Positions 1 to 6,690 of a stretch of 7,831 nt of DNA are shown piece after piece (the first letter of the stretch is position 1; every line of letters starts with the position of its first letter). The notes under the pieces were generated by a model, which saw nothing but the letters and a program-made list of their open reading frames with translations, ran no database searches and was not told the origin of the DNA. The DNA lies in the NCBI GenBank assembly GCA_937941555.1, contig CALDHJ010000556.1, forward strand, positions 1-7,831, written 5' to 3'. The translations under genes were made by a program, and so were the position numbers. The stretch comes from an uncultured Granulosicoccaceae bacterium. GTDB lineage: Bacteria > Pseudomonadota > Gammaproteobacteria > CALCKW01.

Positions 1-427
1 CTCGACCGGACACACCTGGGCGATGCTCATTACCTACGGCGTCTGGCACGGTGCCCCGTTTGCCTTCGTGGTGTTGTACGCGGGCTTGCAAACCCTGCCC
101 AAGGACCAGCTTGAGAGCGCCATGATCGACGGCGCCTCGCGGTGGGAACAGGTGCGCTACGTCGTGGTACCGCACCTGATGCCGCTGATCACCTTCGTGA
201 CCTTGATGCAGATCATGGATAACTTCCGCGTCTTCGAGCCGATTGTGGGCTTCAGCGCGGAGGCCCACGCGACAACCTTGTCGTGGATCATCTACAACGA
301 CCTCGGCGGCGAGACCCGTCAGCTGTCGGCGGCGGCGACCACATCGGTGATTACCATCATCGGTGTCGGCATCTTGCTGTCGCCTGTGCTCGTGCGCAGT
401 TGGCGCGATTTTCAGGAGAAACACTGA
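1..427 (+). CDS. ABC transporter inner-membrane permease, MalF/UgpA-like (3' part only)
   Basis: C-terminal part of a permease subunit of a sugar/polyol-type ABC importer. The frame is already open at base 2, so the start lies left of the window and about 141 residues are visible. The diagnostic element is the cytoplasmic EAA loop, ESAMIDGASRWEQVRYVVVP, at about visible residues 38-57, which docks on the ATPase in this family. Hydrophobic segments before it (YGVWHGAPFAFVVLYAGL) and after it (LMPLITFVTLM; TTSVITIIGVGILLSPVLV) are membrane spans. The stop TGA overlaps the next gene's ATG by one base (TGATG), which implies translational coupling to the partner permease. The family (binding-protein-dependent transport permease) is clear. 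The substrate is inferred only broadly as carbohydrate or polyol. The binding protein and ATPase are not seen and may lie upstream. Confidence 0.93.
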   Translation, partial: STGHTWAMLITYGVWHGAPFAFVVLYAGLQTLPKDQLESAMIDGASRWEQVRYVVVPHLMPLITFVTLMQIMDNFRVFEPIVGFSAEAHATTLSWIIYNDLGGETRQLSAAATTSVITIIGVGILLSPVLVRSWRDFQEKH

Positions 428-1311
428 TGGCGACGTCTGCTGCGGAACGCCGCTCGCCGCTTGGCTGGTTGTTGCTGCGTGGGACCGTCCTTCTCTGGTT
501 GTTCATTGCGCTGTTCCCGTTTTTCTGGACGGCCTGGGGCTCGTTCAAGGTCGAGCTCGACTTTTTCTCAATCGCCAACTGGATGGATGCGATCACCGGT
601 CCGCGCACCGAGGCCACGCACGGCGGCCCCTTCACCGGCGCGGGCTACCACGGTGCTTGGATCGAAGAGGGCTTCTGGCGCGCGGCGCTCAACACCGCCA
701 TCGTGTGCTTTTTCACCGTGTGCATCTCGCTTACGATCGGCACGCTCGGCGGCTACGCGCTGTCGCGCTCGGGTTTCCGCTACGCGTTCTGGTTGCTGAT
801 TGCCGCCTTGATCTTCCGCGCCATGCCGCCGATCACGCTCGTCTCGGGTTACCTCTTGCCATTCTACGAGTGGAATCTCTGGGGGAGGCTGTCAACGACC
901 GTCATCGTGTTGGTGGCCATCAACCAGCCGTTCACGCTCTGGATGTTGCACAGCTTTTTCCAGAAGATTCCGAAAGAGCTCGACGAAAGCGCCAAGGTCG
1001 ACGGCTGCACCCAATTTCAGGCGTTCCGCCACGTGATTATCCCGGTGATGTGGCCGGGTGTAATCACCACGGGGCTTTTCAGCTTTCTGCTCGCCTACAA
1101 CGATTTTGCCGTCACCGCGATGTTGCTCGAGCGCGAGAACCGCACCATGGTGCCGCAGATCGCAGCCTTCCTCGGCACCACCTACACCGAGGGGCAGATC
1201 ATGTTCGCCGTGGCCGCGAGCGTGTCGGCGATGGTGCCGCTCTTCTTTCTCGTGATGTTCTTCCAACGCCAGATTGTCAGCGGCCTCACCGCTGGGGCGG
1301 TGAAAGGGTGA
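427..1311 (+). CDS. ABC transporter inner-membrane permease, MalG/UgpE-like
   Basis: Second permease of the same importer, 294 residues, a normal length for MalG-type subunits. The ATG at 427 is chosen because AGGAG (414-418) lies 8 bases upstream and the start overlaps the previous stop. About six membrane spans are visible, near residues 15-38, 86-112, 118-142, 155-178, 207-229 and 257-281. The EAA loop is at 184-206 (DESAKVDGCTQFQAFRHVII followed by P), matching the consensus EAA-x3-G pattern that contacts the ATPase. The residue 40-85 stretch is a longer than usual periplasmic segment between the first two spans. The protein should pair with the upstream permease as a heterodimeric channel. 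The stop TGA at 1309-1311 again overlaps an ATG (1311), but the frame that follows is doubtful as a gene. Confidence 0.95.
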   Translation: MATSAAERRSPLGWLLLRGTVLLWLFIALFPFFWTAWGSFKVELDFFSIANWMDAITGPRTEATHGGPFTGAGYHGAWIEEGFWRAALNTAIVCFFTVCISLTIGTLGGYALSRSGFRYAFWLLIAALIFRAMPPITLVSGYLLPFYEWNLWGRLSTTVIVLVAINQPFTLWMLHSFFQKIPKELDESAKVDGCTQFQAFRHVIIPVMWPGVITTGLFSFLLAYNDFAVTAMLLERENRTMVPQIAAFLGTTYTEGQIMFAVAASVSAMVPLFFLVMFFQRQIVSGLTAGAVKG

Positions 1312-1478
1312 TGAGCACTATGGCCTTCAACAGCACGCACAAGCTCCGTCGCAGAAAGCCCGCAATCGGCGCTGCGTATGGCGGACAAACTCCAACAGCT
1401 GTGTCCGGCGTGCAGCACAAACTCTCTGGGAGCGGCTCCGTGAGCCGCGATCTGTTTTGCGGGGCCCAGCCACGATGA
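1311..1478 (+). CDS. Doubtful 55-codon frame after the permease gene
   Basis: Short frame whose ATG overlaps the permease stop (TGATG) and whose TGA overlaps the next ATG (ATGA at 1475). It would encode a basic 55-residue peptide starting MSTMAFNSTHKLRRRKPA. I recognise no domain. Roughly its last third (GSGSVSRDLFCG and neighbours) is simply the translation of the REP hairpin, so that part is not ancestral protein sequence. It could be the remnant of a lost transporter-operon gene interrupted by the repeat, or chance. The start-stop overlaps at both ends are the only positive argument. Confidence 0.2.
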   Translation: MSTMAFNSTHKLRRRKPAIGAAYGGQTPTAVSGVQHKLSGSGSVSRDLFCGAQPR

Positions 1479-1593
1479 AAGGCGCGCGACCGGAGCAGGT
1501 GATAATGAGTCGCTACACGAAATCGGCAATATCCGAAGATACCCGCCAATACGGTTCGCGAATGACCGTTGTGGTCGCCAGCGGAATGGCAAC
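1312..1593 (+). other. Junction between transporter genes and catabolic cassette
   Basis: These 282 bases have no well-supported gene. They contain a 55-codon frame (1311-1478), a REP hairpin (1424-1460) and a 40-codon frame (1475-1597) related to the N-terminus of the gene at 2574. The stretch 1500-1575 looks AT-richer than its neighbours by eye. I found no convincing sigma-70 promoter: GATAAT at 1501-1506 resembles a -10 box but has no -35 partner at 17 bases. Whether transcription of the transporter genes continues through this junction cannot be decided from sequence. Confidence 0.6.
1424..1460 (+). repeat. REP-type palindromic element, copy 1
   Basis: Head CTCTGGGA (1424-1431) is followed by a perfect 7-bp hairpin, GCGGCTC (1432-1438), loop CGT, GAGCCGC (1442-1448), then GAT and a T-rich tail ending TTTTGC. 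It shares the layout of the two copies at 7472-7561. The head differs by one base (CTCT for CTGT), so the GTGG-type tetranucleotide typical of REPs is altered here. This layout is known from REP elements mobilised by RAYT transposases in gammaproteobacteria. The hairpin plus T-rich tail might also attenuate transcription between the transporter genes and the cassette. Confidence 0.75.
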
Positions 1594-1597
1594 GTGA
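1475..1597 (+). pseudogene. 40-codon frame, probable truncated copy of a SnoaL-like gene start
   Basis: The frame begins MKGARPEQVIMSR and aligns without gaps to the start of the SnoaL-like gene at 2574 (MKGSRPEQAALSR), including a shared EDTR at residues 21-24. Similarity then fades and the frame stops after 40 residues. Over the first 24 codons about 47 of 72 bases match. Nine codons that keep the same amino acid differ only at the third base (for example ggc/ggt, agt/agc, gat/gac), so this is an old, protein-level relationship and not a recent DNA duplication. Its TGA overlaps the next start (GTGA, 1594-1597). No clear Shine-Dalgarno sequence precedes its ATG. It is either a decayed paralogue or a retained leader peptide coupled to the next gene; I favour the remnant. 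Confidence 0.45.
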
Positions 1598-2577
1598 GCG
1601 ACAAGACGGTGTTCCGCCGCCTGTGTGAGGCCTCCATGCGGCCTGCATCGCGCGTGGCGCATGCGGCGCGTGACGAGTTTTACAGCCCGGATGCGCAGAT
1701 TCACGTGGTGCATCCCTTCAATACCCTTCAAGGTCCGGATGCGCTTCACAATGAGGTACTCGCACCCCTGTGTGCAGCATTCGATCACCTGCGACAGAGC
1801 CGCTACATCGCATTTGCCGGCGAGTTTGAAGAGCAGCACTGGGTCACCGGCACCGGCTACTTCAGCGGCCTGTTCAAACGCGACTGGCTTGGCATCAACG
1901 CTACAGGCGAACTCGCCCACTTGCGCTTTGGTGAGTTTCACCGAATGCAGAATGGCAGGGCCGTCGAGAGCTACCTCTACCTCGATATCCCCGAACTCAT
2001 GATCGCGACTGGGCAGTGGCCCATTGCGACCGGGCCAGGGTTGCGCCGTGGCTATACCGCCTATCTGCCAGGTCCGTTGACGCAAGACGGTTTGCAGTGG
2101 CACGACAATGACGCCGCACGAAGTGCGTCGTCTTGTGCGCTGGTCACTACGATGTTGCAAGCGCTTGCGACCGAGGACCAGGCTTGGCGTCCTTTCTGGC
2201 ACGACGACATGCTCTGGTACGGACCGGCGGCATTCGGCAGCTTTGCAGGGCTTGAAGCCTTCGCCGATTTTCAGGTGCCGTTCGAGAACACCTTCAGCGA
2301 GTGGATCGGTGGGTCGGTCGTAGGTAGCCAAACCCGACACTTTGCCCGCTTTGCCGACGGTGACTACATCTGTTCCGGGGGCTGGCCGTCGCTGAACATG
2401 GTGCAGGCAAAGCCGTTTCTCGGGCAGCCGGTTTCAGACAAACGTCTGACAATGCGGGTGTCCGATTGGTGGCGCCGAGACGGCGACAAGCTCGCCGAGA
2501 ACTGGGTCTTTGTGGATATCCCGCATTTCTTGTTGCAACTCGGGTACGACGTGCTGGGTCAGGAGTCTGTGGCATGA
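1594..2577 (+). CDS. SnoaL/NTF2-like protein A (two tandem domains)
   Basis: A 327-residue soluble protein made of two SnoaL/NTF2-like alpha+beta barrel domains, about residues 20-145 and 180-322, joined by a linker containing PGPLTQDGL (159-167). Each domain ends in the same pattern: an acidic residue with aromatics (E114-F-H-R; D291-W-W-R), a G-rich turn, an E plus aromatic (E125; E302-N-W), then DIP (131-133; 308-310). This shows internal duplication. Single SnoaL-like proteins are usually 120-150 residues. Known members include polyketide cyclases, isomerases and hydrolases, so no reaction can be assigned. The GTG start overlaps the preceding TGA. An ATG at 1636 has a better ribosome site (GAGG, 5 bases away), but residues 8-14 align with paralogue C, so I keep GTG. 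The stop overlaps the next gene by ATGA. It is paralogous to the genes at 2574 and 5635. Confidence 0.85.
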   Translation: MSDKTVFRRLCEASMRPASRVAHAARDEFYSPDAQIHVVHPFNTLQGPDALHNEVLAPLCAAFDHLRQSRYIAFAGEFEEQHWVTGTGYFSGLFKRDWLGINATGELAHLRFGEFHRMQNGRAVESYLYLDIPELMIATGQWPIATGPGLRRGYTAYLPGPLTQDGLQWHDNDAARSASSCALVTTMLQALATEDQAWRPFWHDDMLWYGPAAFGSFAGLEAFADFQVPFENTFSEWIGGSVVGSQTRHFARFADGDYICSGGWPSLNMVQAKPFLGQPVSDKRLTMRVSDWWRRDGDKLAENWVFVDIPHFLLQLGYDVLGQESVA

Positions 2578-3125
2578 AAGGTTCACGGCCCGAGCAGGCG
2601 GCACTGAGCCGCGACACTGATCTATCAAAGACCGAGGACACGCGGCGCGTGATCGAGGGCATGGTCGACGGCTTGAACGACCACCGCATTGCCGACATCG
2701 GCGACTTCTTCAGTGAAACCTTTCGCTGGATGGGCAACGCCGGGTGTGGCACCAAGAACGGATTGCGCGAGTTTCAGGACAACTGGCAGAAGCCGTTTCA
2801 GGCGGCCTTCTCGGACAAGGTCTGCATCGACGAGGCCCGGCTTTACATGGGCGAGTGGGCGGCCGCTTTCGGTCGCCAGGAAGCCGTGCACAGCGGCACG
2901 TTCATGGGCGTCGAGCCGAGCGGCAAACGCGTCGACATCCGCTACATGGATTTCTGGAAGGTGGTCGATGGCAAGATCGTCGACAACTGGGTCATGGTCG
3001 ATTTCCCGCACGTGCTGGCGCAGCTCGGTGTGGACGTCTTCAACGGCGAAGGGTGGGAGGCTTTTGATCGTGGCGAGCGCGATGCACCCGCCCCGAGTGC
3101 CCCACAATCCGGAGAGCTGTCATGA
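2574..3125 (+). CDS. SnoaL/NTF2-like protein B (single domain)
   Basis: A 183-residue protein with one SnoaL/NTF2-like domain at about residues 22-158, homologous to the second domain of the neighbouring proteins A and C. Shared features are RWMGNAGCGTKNG (51-63; WYGPAG.GT in C), then D126-F-W-K, G133-K-I, D137-N-W and D143-F-P, and the ending LAQLGVDVF (compare LLQLGYDVL in A). The conserved acidic residue D126 points to the same pocket position in all copies. A polar N-terminal extension (1-21) precedes the domain and a Pro/Ala-rich tail (170-183) follows. The ATG overlaps the previous stop (ATGA) and has AGGAG at 2561-2565, 8 bases upstream. Its stop overlaps the next gene. A longer in-frame start upstream at 2466 lies inside gene A and is rejected. 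It may form mixed oligomers with A or C (inference). Confidence 0.87.
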   Translation: MKGSRPEQAALSRDTDLSKTEDTRRVIEGMVDGLNDHRIADIGDFFSETFRWMGNAGCGTKNGLREFQDNWQKPFQAAFSDKVCIDEARLYMGEWAAAFGRQEAVHSGTFMGVEPSGKRVDIRYMDFWKVVDGKIVDNWVMVDFPHVLAQLGVDVFNGEGWEAFDRGERDAPAPSAPQSGELS

Positions 3126-3847
3126 CTCGCATCGCCGTCGTCGGTGATTTCGCTGAATCGGTCACGGCGCACGTCGCGATCAACGCCTCCTTGAGTCAGC
3201 TTGCGCGTGCTGCAGAAGGGGGCATCGCGCACGACTGGATCGCCACACCCGCGGCCGAGACCGCCGACTTTGCCGCGTTCGACGGCATCTGGTGCACACC
3301 GGCGAGTCCCTACACGTCCGAAGCTGGCGCGTTGCGCGCGATCGCACACGCGCGCACCACCGGCACACCGTTTTTCGGCAGTTGCGGTGGCTACCAACAC
3401 GCCGTGCTCGAGTATGCGCGGACCGAACTTGGCCTGGTCGATGCCGACAACACCGAAGTCAACCCCGACACCCCGACACCGCTGATCAGCGGGTTGAGCT
3501 GTGCACTGGTCGAAGTCAACGACGGTGTGCGTCTGCTCGATGACAGCCGGGTCGCCGCACTGGTTGGCGCCGGCCAACTCGAGGCCGCCTACCACTGCAG
3601 CTACGGTGTGAACCGTGCGTATCTGTCCCGTTTTGACGGATCAGACCTGGTGTTCAGCGGCTTTGATGCCGACGGCGATCCCCGTGTCTTCGAACACCGA
3701 AGTCATCCCTTTTTCATCGGCACCGCATTCCAACCCGAGCGCGCTGCGCTCGACGGTGAGCCGCACCCCATCGTGTCGGCGTTTGTCGCGGCCTGTCAGG
3801 TCTATCAAGCGGATCGCTCCGCTCAGCCGGAAGTGAAGAACCCATGA
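3122..3847 (+). CDS. GATase1-fold protein, CTP synthase C-terminal region-related (seleno)protein family
   Basis: A 241-residue protein resembling the glutaminase domain of CTP synthase without its synthetase domain. The nucleophile elbow is GSCGGYQ with Cys88, encoded by TGC at 3383-3385. The usual C-terminal FHPE is FQPE (203-206), so the catalytic His is Gln204 while Glu206 stays. The preceding RSHPFFIG and following PHPIVSAF match the CTP synthase layout. I recall this Cys-containing, His-lacking group as annotated 'CTP synthase C-terminal region-related (seleno)protein', some members having selenocysteine at the nucleophile; here it is ordinary Cys. Without the His, glutamine hydrolysis is doubtful, and thiol-based chemistry or binding of another amide or ester is possible. 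The start has GGAG at 3111-3114 with 7-base spacing and overlaps the previous stop; the end overlaps the next gene. Confidence 0.85.
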   Translation: MTRIAVVGDFAESVTAHVAINASLSQLARAAEGGIAHDWIATPAAETADFAAFDGIWCTPASPYTSEAGALRAIAHARTTGTPFFGSCGGYQHAVLEYARTELGLVDADNTEVNPDTPTPLISGLSCALVEVNDGVRLLDDSRVAALVGAGQLEAAYHCSYGVNRAYLSRFDGSDLVFSGFDADGDPRVFEHRSHPFFIGTAFQPERAALDGEPHPIVSAFVAACQVYQADRSAQPEVKNP

Positions 3848-5151
3848 TCGAATCCCTCAAGCGTGGCAAGTCCGAAGTCGAGCGCGCGGACGACGACGCA
3901 AAAGTGCAGACGGTGGTCAAAGACACCCTGGCGGCGATCGAAAACCGCGGCGACGCTGCCGTGCGCGAGCTGGCGATCACCTTCGACAAGGATGACCGCG
4001 CGAGCTACCGGCTGTCGGAGAGTGAGATCGAGCGGTTGGTGGCGAAGGTCAAACCGCGCGACCTCGACGACATCCACTTTGCGCAAACGCAAGTCCGTCA
4101 GTTTGCCGAAGCACAACGCAAATCGATGACCGACATCGAAGTGGAGCCGATGCCCGGTGTGATCCTCGGACACCGCAATATTCCTGTGCAATCGGTCGGG
4201 TGCTACGTGCCGGCGGGCAAGTTCCCGATGGTGGCCTCGGCGCACATGTCGGTCGTGACGGCGAAGGTCGCCGGCGTGCCGCGCATTGCCGCCACCACTG
4301 CGCCGTTCCAGGGCGAGCCGAACCCGGCGGTGGTGGCCGCGATGCACCTCGGCGGCGCGCACGAGATCTACTGCCTTGGCGGCATCCAGGGGGTTGGCGC
4401 ACTTGCGCTCGGCACCGAGACCATCGCCCCGGTTCACATGTTGGTCGGTCCCGGCAATGCTTTTGTAGCCGAGGCAAAACGGCAGTTGTTCGGCCGAGTG
4501 GGGATCGACCTCTTCGCCGGCCCGACCGAGACCATGGTGATAGCGGACGACACGGTGGACGGTGAAATGTGCGCAACCGATCTCCTCGGCCAAGCAGAAC
4601 ACGGCTACAACTCGCCTGCGGTGTTGGTGACCAATTCGCGAAAGCTCGCCGACGACACCCTCGCCGAGATCGATCGCATTCTCGAGATTCTGCCGACTGC
4701 CGAAACCGCGTCGGTCAGTTGGCGTGACTACGGCGAAGTGATTCTGTGCGACAGCTACGATGAGATGCTAGAGGTCGCCAACGACATCGCTAGCGAACAC
4801 GTGCAGGTCATGACCGATCGGGACGACTGGTTCCTCGACAACATGCACAGCTACGGCGCACTCTTTCTCGGCCCGCGCACCAACGTCGCCAATGGCGACA
4901 AGGTGATCGGCACCAACCACACATTGCCCACGCGCAAGGCCGGTCGCTACACCGGTGGGCTCTGGGTGGGCAAGTTCCTCAAGACCCACAGCTACCAAAA
5001 AGTTCAGACCAACGAGGCTGCGGCGTCGATAGGTGAATACTGTTCGCGCCTGTGCATGCTCGAGGGTTTTGTCGGTCACGCCGAGCAGGCCAACCTGCGC
5101 GTGCGTCGCTACGGTGGCCGCAACATTCCCTATGGTGAGGCAGCCGAATGA
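3844..5151 (+). CDS. Histidinol dehydrogenase-family NAD-dependent oxidoreductase (HpsN/sulfopropanediol dehydrogenase-like)
   Basis: A 435-residue zinc-dependent dehydrogenase of the HisD family, which oxidises a primary alcohol through an aldehyde to a carboxylate. The signature segments are present: [20 protein letters not shown] (201-220) and DLFAGPTET. Family Zn ligands are all identifiable as Gln250, His253, Asp352 and His412, and the catalytic pair as Glu318-His319 with His359 in GTNHTLPT. It is therefore likely active. Features differ from biosynthetic His[19 protein letters not shown] (119-136) and [19 protein letters not shown] (367-385). I associate these with the catabolic branch that includes sulfopropanediol 3-dehydrogenase (HpsN). 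No other his gene is present, and a transporter, an SDR and a LacI regulator surround it, so a role in histidine synthesis is unlikely. DHPS or a similar polyol/sulfonate is a guess. The ATG and the stop both overlap their neighbours. Confidence 0.92.
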   Translation: MIESLKRGKSEVERADDDAKVQTVVKDTLAAIENRGDAAVRELAITFDKDDRASYRLSESEIERLVAKVKPRDLDDIHFAQTQVRQFAEAQRKSMTDIEVEPMPGVILGHRNIPVQSVGCYVPAGKFPMVASAHMSVVTAKVAGVPRIAATTAPFQGEPNPAVVAAMHLGGAHEIYCLGGIQGVGALALGTETIAPVHMLVGPGNAFVAEAKRQLFGRVGIDLFAGPTETMVIADDTVDGEMCATDLLGQAEHGYNSPAVLVTNSRKLADDTLAEIDRILEILPTAETASVSWRDYGEVILCDSYDEMLEVANDIASEHVQVMTDRDDWFLDNMHSYGALFLGPRTNVANGDKVIGTNHTLPTRKAGRYTGGLWVGKFLKTHSYQKVQTNEAAASIGEYCSRLCMLEGFVGHAEQANLRVRRYGGRNIPYGEAAE

Positions 5152-5600
5152 TGGAGCAGCGGGTCAGCCTGATCACACTGGGTGTCGAGAACGTCGAGCG
5201 CGCCGGTGTGTTCTACGAATCACTGGGCTGGAAAATCACGGCGGGTGAGGGCGGCATTGTCGTATTCGATCTGATCGGTTGCACGCTCGGACTCTATGCC
5301 CGCGCCGATCTCGAAGCCGAAACTGGCTTGTCGCTGCCAGTCGGCTCGGGTGCGATGTCGCTTGGCCACAACGTGCGGGAAAAAGACGATGTCGCACGGG
5401 TGCTGGCGCGCGCTGACGCCGCAGGCGGCACCGTCGTGAAGCCGGCACAAGACGTGTTCTGGGGCGGTCATCACGGCTACTTCCAAGACCCGGATGCCCA
5501 CCTCTGGGAGGTGGCGTTCAATCCCTTTGCGCCGCTGGCGCCCGACGGTGCGTTTCGCTGGAGCGGGTACGCCCCGAGCGGGGATGCCCCGAGCGGGTAG
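5148..5600 (+). CDS. VOC (glyoxalase/bleomycin resistance-fold) family protein
   Basis: A 150-residue protein of the vicinal oxygen chelate fold, with two beta-alpha-beta-beta-beta modules (about 5-55 and 70-127). The first module has [20 protein letters not shown], typical of the opening strand and helix. The second ends [17 protein letters not shown], where Glu121 is the usual final metal ligand; His74 (SLGHNV) is a plausible second ligand. Members catalyse lyase, isomerase, epimerase or dioxygenase steps, so a catabolic step on the imported compound fits but the reaction is unknown. The start is ATG 5148 or the adjacent ATG 5151 (ATGATG, overlapping the previous stop); GAGG at 5137-5140 suits either. 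The C-terminus [11 protein letters not shown] is coded by a short tandem DNA repeat and looks like a recent, probably unstructured addition. Confidence 0.88.
   Translation: MMEQRVSLITLGVENVERAGVFYESLGWKITAGEGGIVVFDLIGCTLGLYARADLEAETGLSLPVGSGAMSLGHNVREKDDVARVLARADAAGGTVVKPAQDVFWGGHHGYFQDPDAHLWEVAFNPFAPLAPDGAFRWSGYAPSGDAPSG
5571..5597 (+). repeat. 15-bp-period tandem duplication at the end of the VOC gene
   Basis: GCCCCGAGCGGG occurs at 5571-5582 and again at 5586-5597, and a partial unit GAGCGGG precedes them at 5561-5567. It encodes APSGDAPSG at the protein terminus and runs into the stop. CCCCGAGCGGGG is nearly self-complementary, but the loop would be only two bases and no T-tract follows, so I do not call it a terminator. 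Replication slippage is the simplest origin. Confidence 0.7.
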
Positions 5601-5625
5601 GCCATCCTGATATGCAATGGATGTC

Positions 5626-5629
5626 GGAG
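5626..5629 (+). promoter_or_regulatory. Ribosome binding site that decides the start of SnoaL-like gene C
   Basis: GGAG lies 5 bases before GTG at 5635. The alternative in-frame ATG at 5617 has no purine-rich sequence at the proper distance. The resulting N-terminus (NSDRHAEH) also resembles that of paralogue A (SDKTVFRR). Confidence 0.6.
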
Positions 5630-5634
5630 TTGAC

Positions 5635-6690
5635 GTGAATTCAGACCGTCACGCTGAGCACAAGGCGCTGCTCGCACCGCTGCGGGCTGCGATGAGCGAG
5701 TTCGACTCCAATACCGTGCGTGCCGAACTGGCGGCTATCGTGGCGTCGGATGCGAACATTCGGCTCAGCGAGCCCTTTGGCACGGTGCACGGTCCGGGTG
5801 AGTGGCTGCAACAGGCCTACGCGCCACTGTTACAGGCCTGGCCCGATCTCGAGCGGCGCGACTGGATCGTGGTGGCAGGCGCCGATGAAGACGGCGCGGA
5901 CTGGGTGGGGTGCGCTGGCCATTACCTTGGCACCTTTGCGGCGCCCTGGCTCGATATTCCGCCAACCGGCCACGTTGCCGCAATGCGTTTCCACGAGTTC
6001 TACCGCTTCGAAAACGGACAGGTCGTCGAGGTGCAGGCGATTTGGGATGTGCCAGAAGTGATGCAGCAGGCCGGTGCCTGGCCGCTTGCGCCCGCACTGG
6101 GCCGCAGTTGGCAGGTGCCGGGTCCGGCCACGCAGGACGGACTGGTCGACCGTGTCGCCAACGCCGAGGCCAGCGCTGCAAGTCGCGAGCACGTGATCGG
6201 CATGTTGACCGACCTCTGCCGTCACCCCGGTGAAGGCGGACCGGAGGTCATGAACCTCGAGCGCTGGTGGCACCCGCGCTTCAACTGGTACGGGCCGGCT
6301 GGCATCGGTACGGCACGCGGCATCTCGGGCTTTCGCCACTGGCATCAGATTCCGTTTCTCGCCGCGATGCCCGATCGCTCGCAACACCCGGCGGGCACGT
6401 CGTGCCATTTTTTCGCGGAAGACCAGTATGTCGCGGTCACCGGGTGGCCGAACATGGCGCAGACCCTGTCCGCCGCGGGTTGGCTCGGTCTGCCGCCGAC
6501 GGGGCAGCGCATCACCTTGCGCAGTCTCGATTTCTGGCGCCTGGAACGCGGCCTCATTCGGGAGAACTGGGTGCTGGTCGACCTGCTCGACCTCTACACT
6601 CAACTGGGCATTGATGCCCTCGGCCGGATGCGCGAATTCAACAAGGCGCGCACCGGATTCTCAGACACGACAGGAGTGGCCCTCGCGTGA
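5635..6690 (+). CDS. SnoaL/NTF2-like protein C (two tandem domains)
   Basis: A 351-residue protein from GTG 5635 (357 if ATG 5617 is used), a paralogue of protein A along its whole length. Domain 1 (about 15-155) has HEFYRFENGQVVEV with acidic Glu121. Domain 2 (about 190-332) has NWYGPAGIGT, then D299-F-W-R, EN-W (310-312) and D316. The linker PGPATQDGL matches PGPLTQDGL of A, so the two-domain architecture arose before A and C diverged. A loop of about 15 residues between domains (RHPGEGGPEVMNLE) is longer than in A. Domain 2 ends with LLDLYTQLG where A has IPHFLLQLG, so the His of the DIPH motif is lost, hinting at different specificity. A 34-base gap separates it from the VOC gene. The stop overlaps the SDR start (GTGA). 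The reaction is unknown; isomerase, cyclase, dehydratase or hydrolase are all possible for the fold. Confidence 0.85.
   Translation: MNSDRHAEHKALLAPLRAAMSEFDSNTVRAELAAIVASDANIRLSEPFGTVHGPGEWLQQAYAPLLQAWPDLERRDWIVVAGADEDGADWVGCAGHYLGTFAAPWLDIPPTGHVAAMRFHEFYRFENGQVVEVQAIWDVPEVMQQAGAWPLAPALGRSWQVPGPATQDGLVDRVANAEASAASREHVIGMLTDLCRHPGEGGPEVMNLERWWHPRFNWYGPAGIGTARGISGFRHWHQIPFLAAMPDRSQHPAGTSCHFFAEDQYVAVTGWPNMAQTLSAAGWLGLPPTGQRITLRSLDFWRLERGLIRENWVLVDLLDLYTQLGIDALGRMREFNKARTGFSDTTGVALA

Noticed and set aside
363..1478. 371-codon plus-strand frame overlapping the second permease
   Set aside because: It is Arg/His/Ala-rich out-of-frame translation of the permease gene, which has clear membrane spans and an EAA loop. 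Only its tail after 1311 was considered separately.
1501..1506. GATAAT as a -10 promoter box
   Set aside because: No -35-like hexamer lies about 17 bases upstream, and a single hexamer match is too common to count.
1513..2340. 275-codon minus-strand frame opposite SnoaL-like gene A
   Set aside because: Long antisense frames are expected in GC-rich coding DNA. It has no recognisable motif, and the plus-strand gene has domain structure and paralogues.
2466..2573. 36-codon upstream extension of SnoaL-like gene B
   Set aside because: It lies wholly inside gene A, whereas ATG 2574 has AGGAG at the right distance and the usual ATGA overlap.
3383..3385. Possible selenocysteine site in the GATase-like protein
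   Set aside because: The nucleophile codon is TGC, an ordinary Cys codon, so no recoding is needed in this copy.
3823..4602. 259-codon minus-strand frame opposite the HisD-like gene
   Set aside because: It is a His/Arg/Val-rich shadow of a gene with all catalytic residues in the plus-strand frame.
5571..5600. GC-rich near-palindrome as an intrinsic terminator after the VOC gene
   Set aside because: The stem would have a two-base loop and no T-tract follows; the tandem repeat explains the pattern better.
5830..6603. 257-codon minus-strand frame opposite SnoaL-like gene C
   Set aside because: No motif or ribosome site was seen, and the opposite frame has paralogue support.
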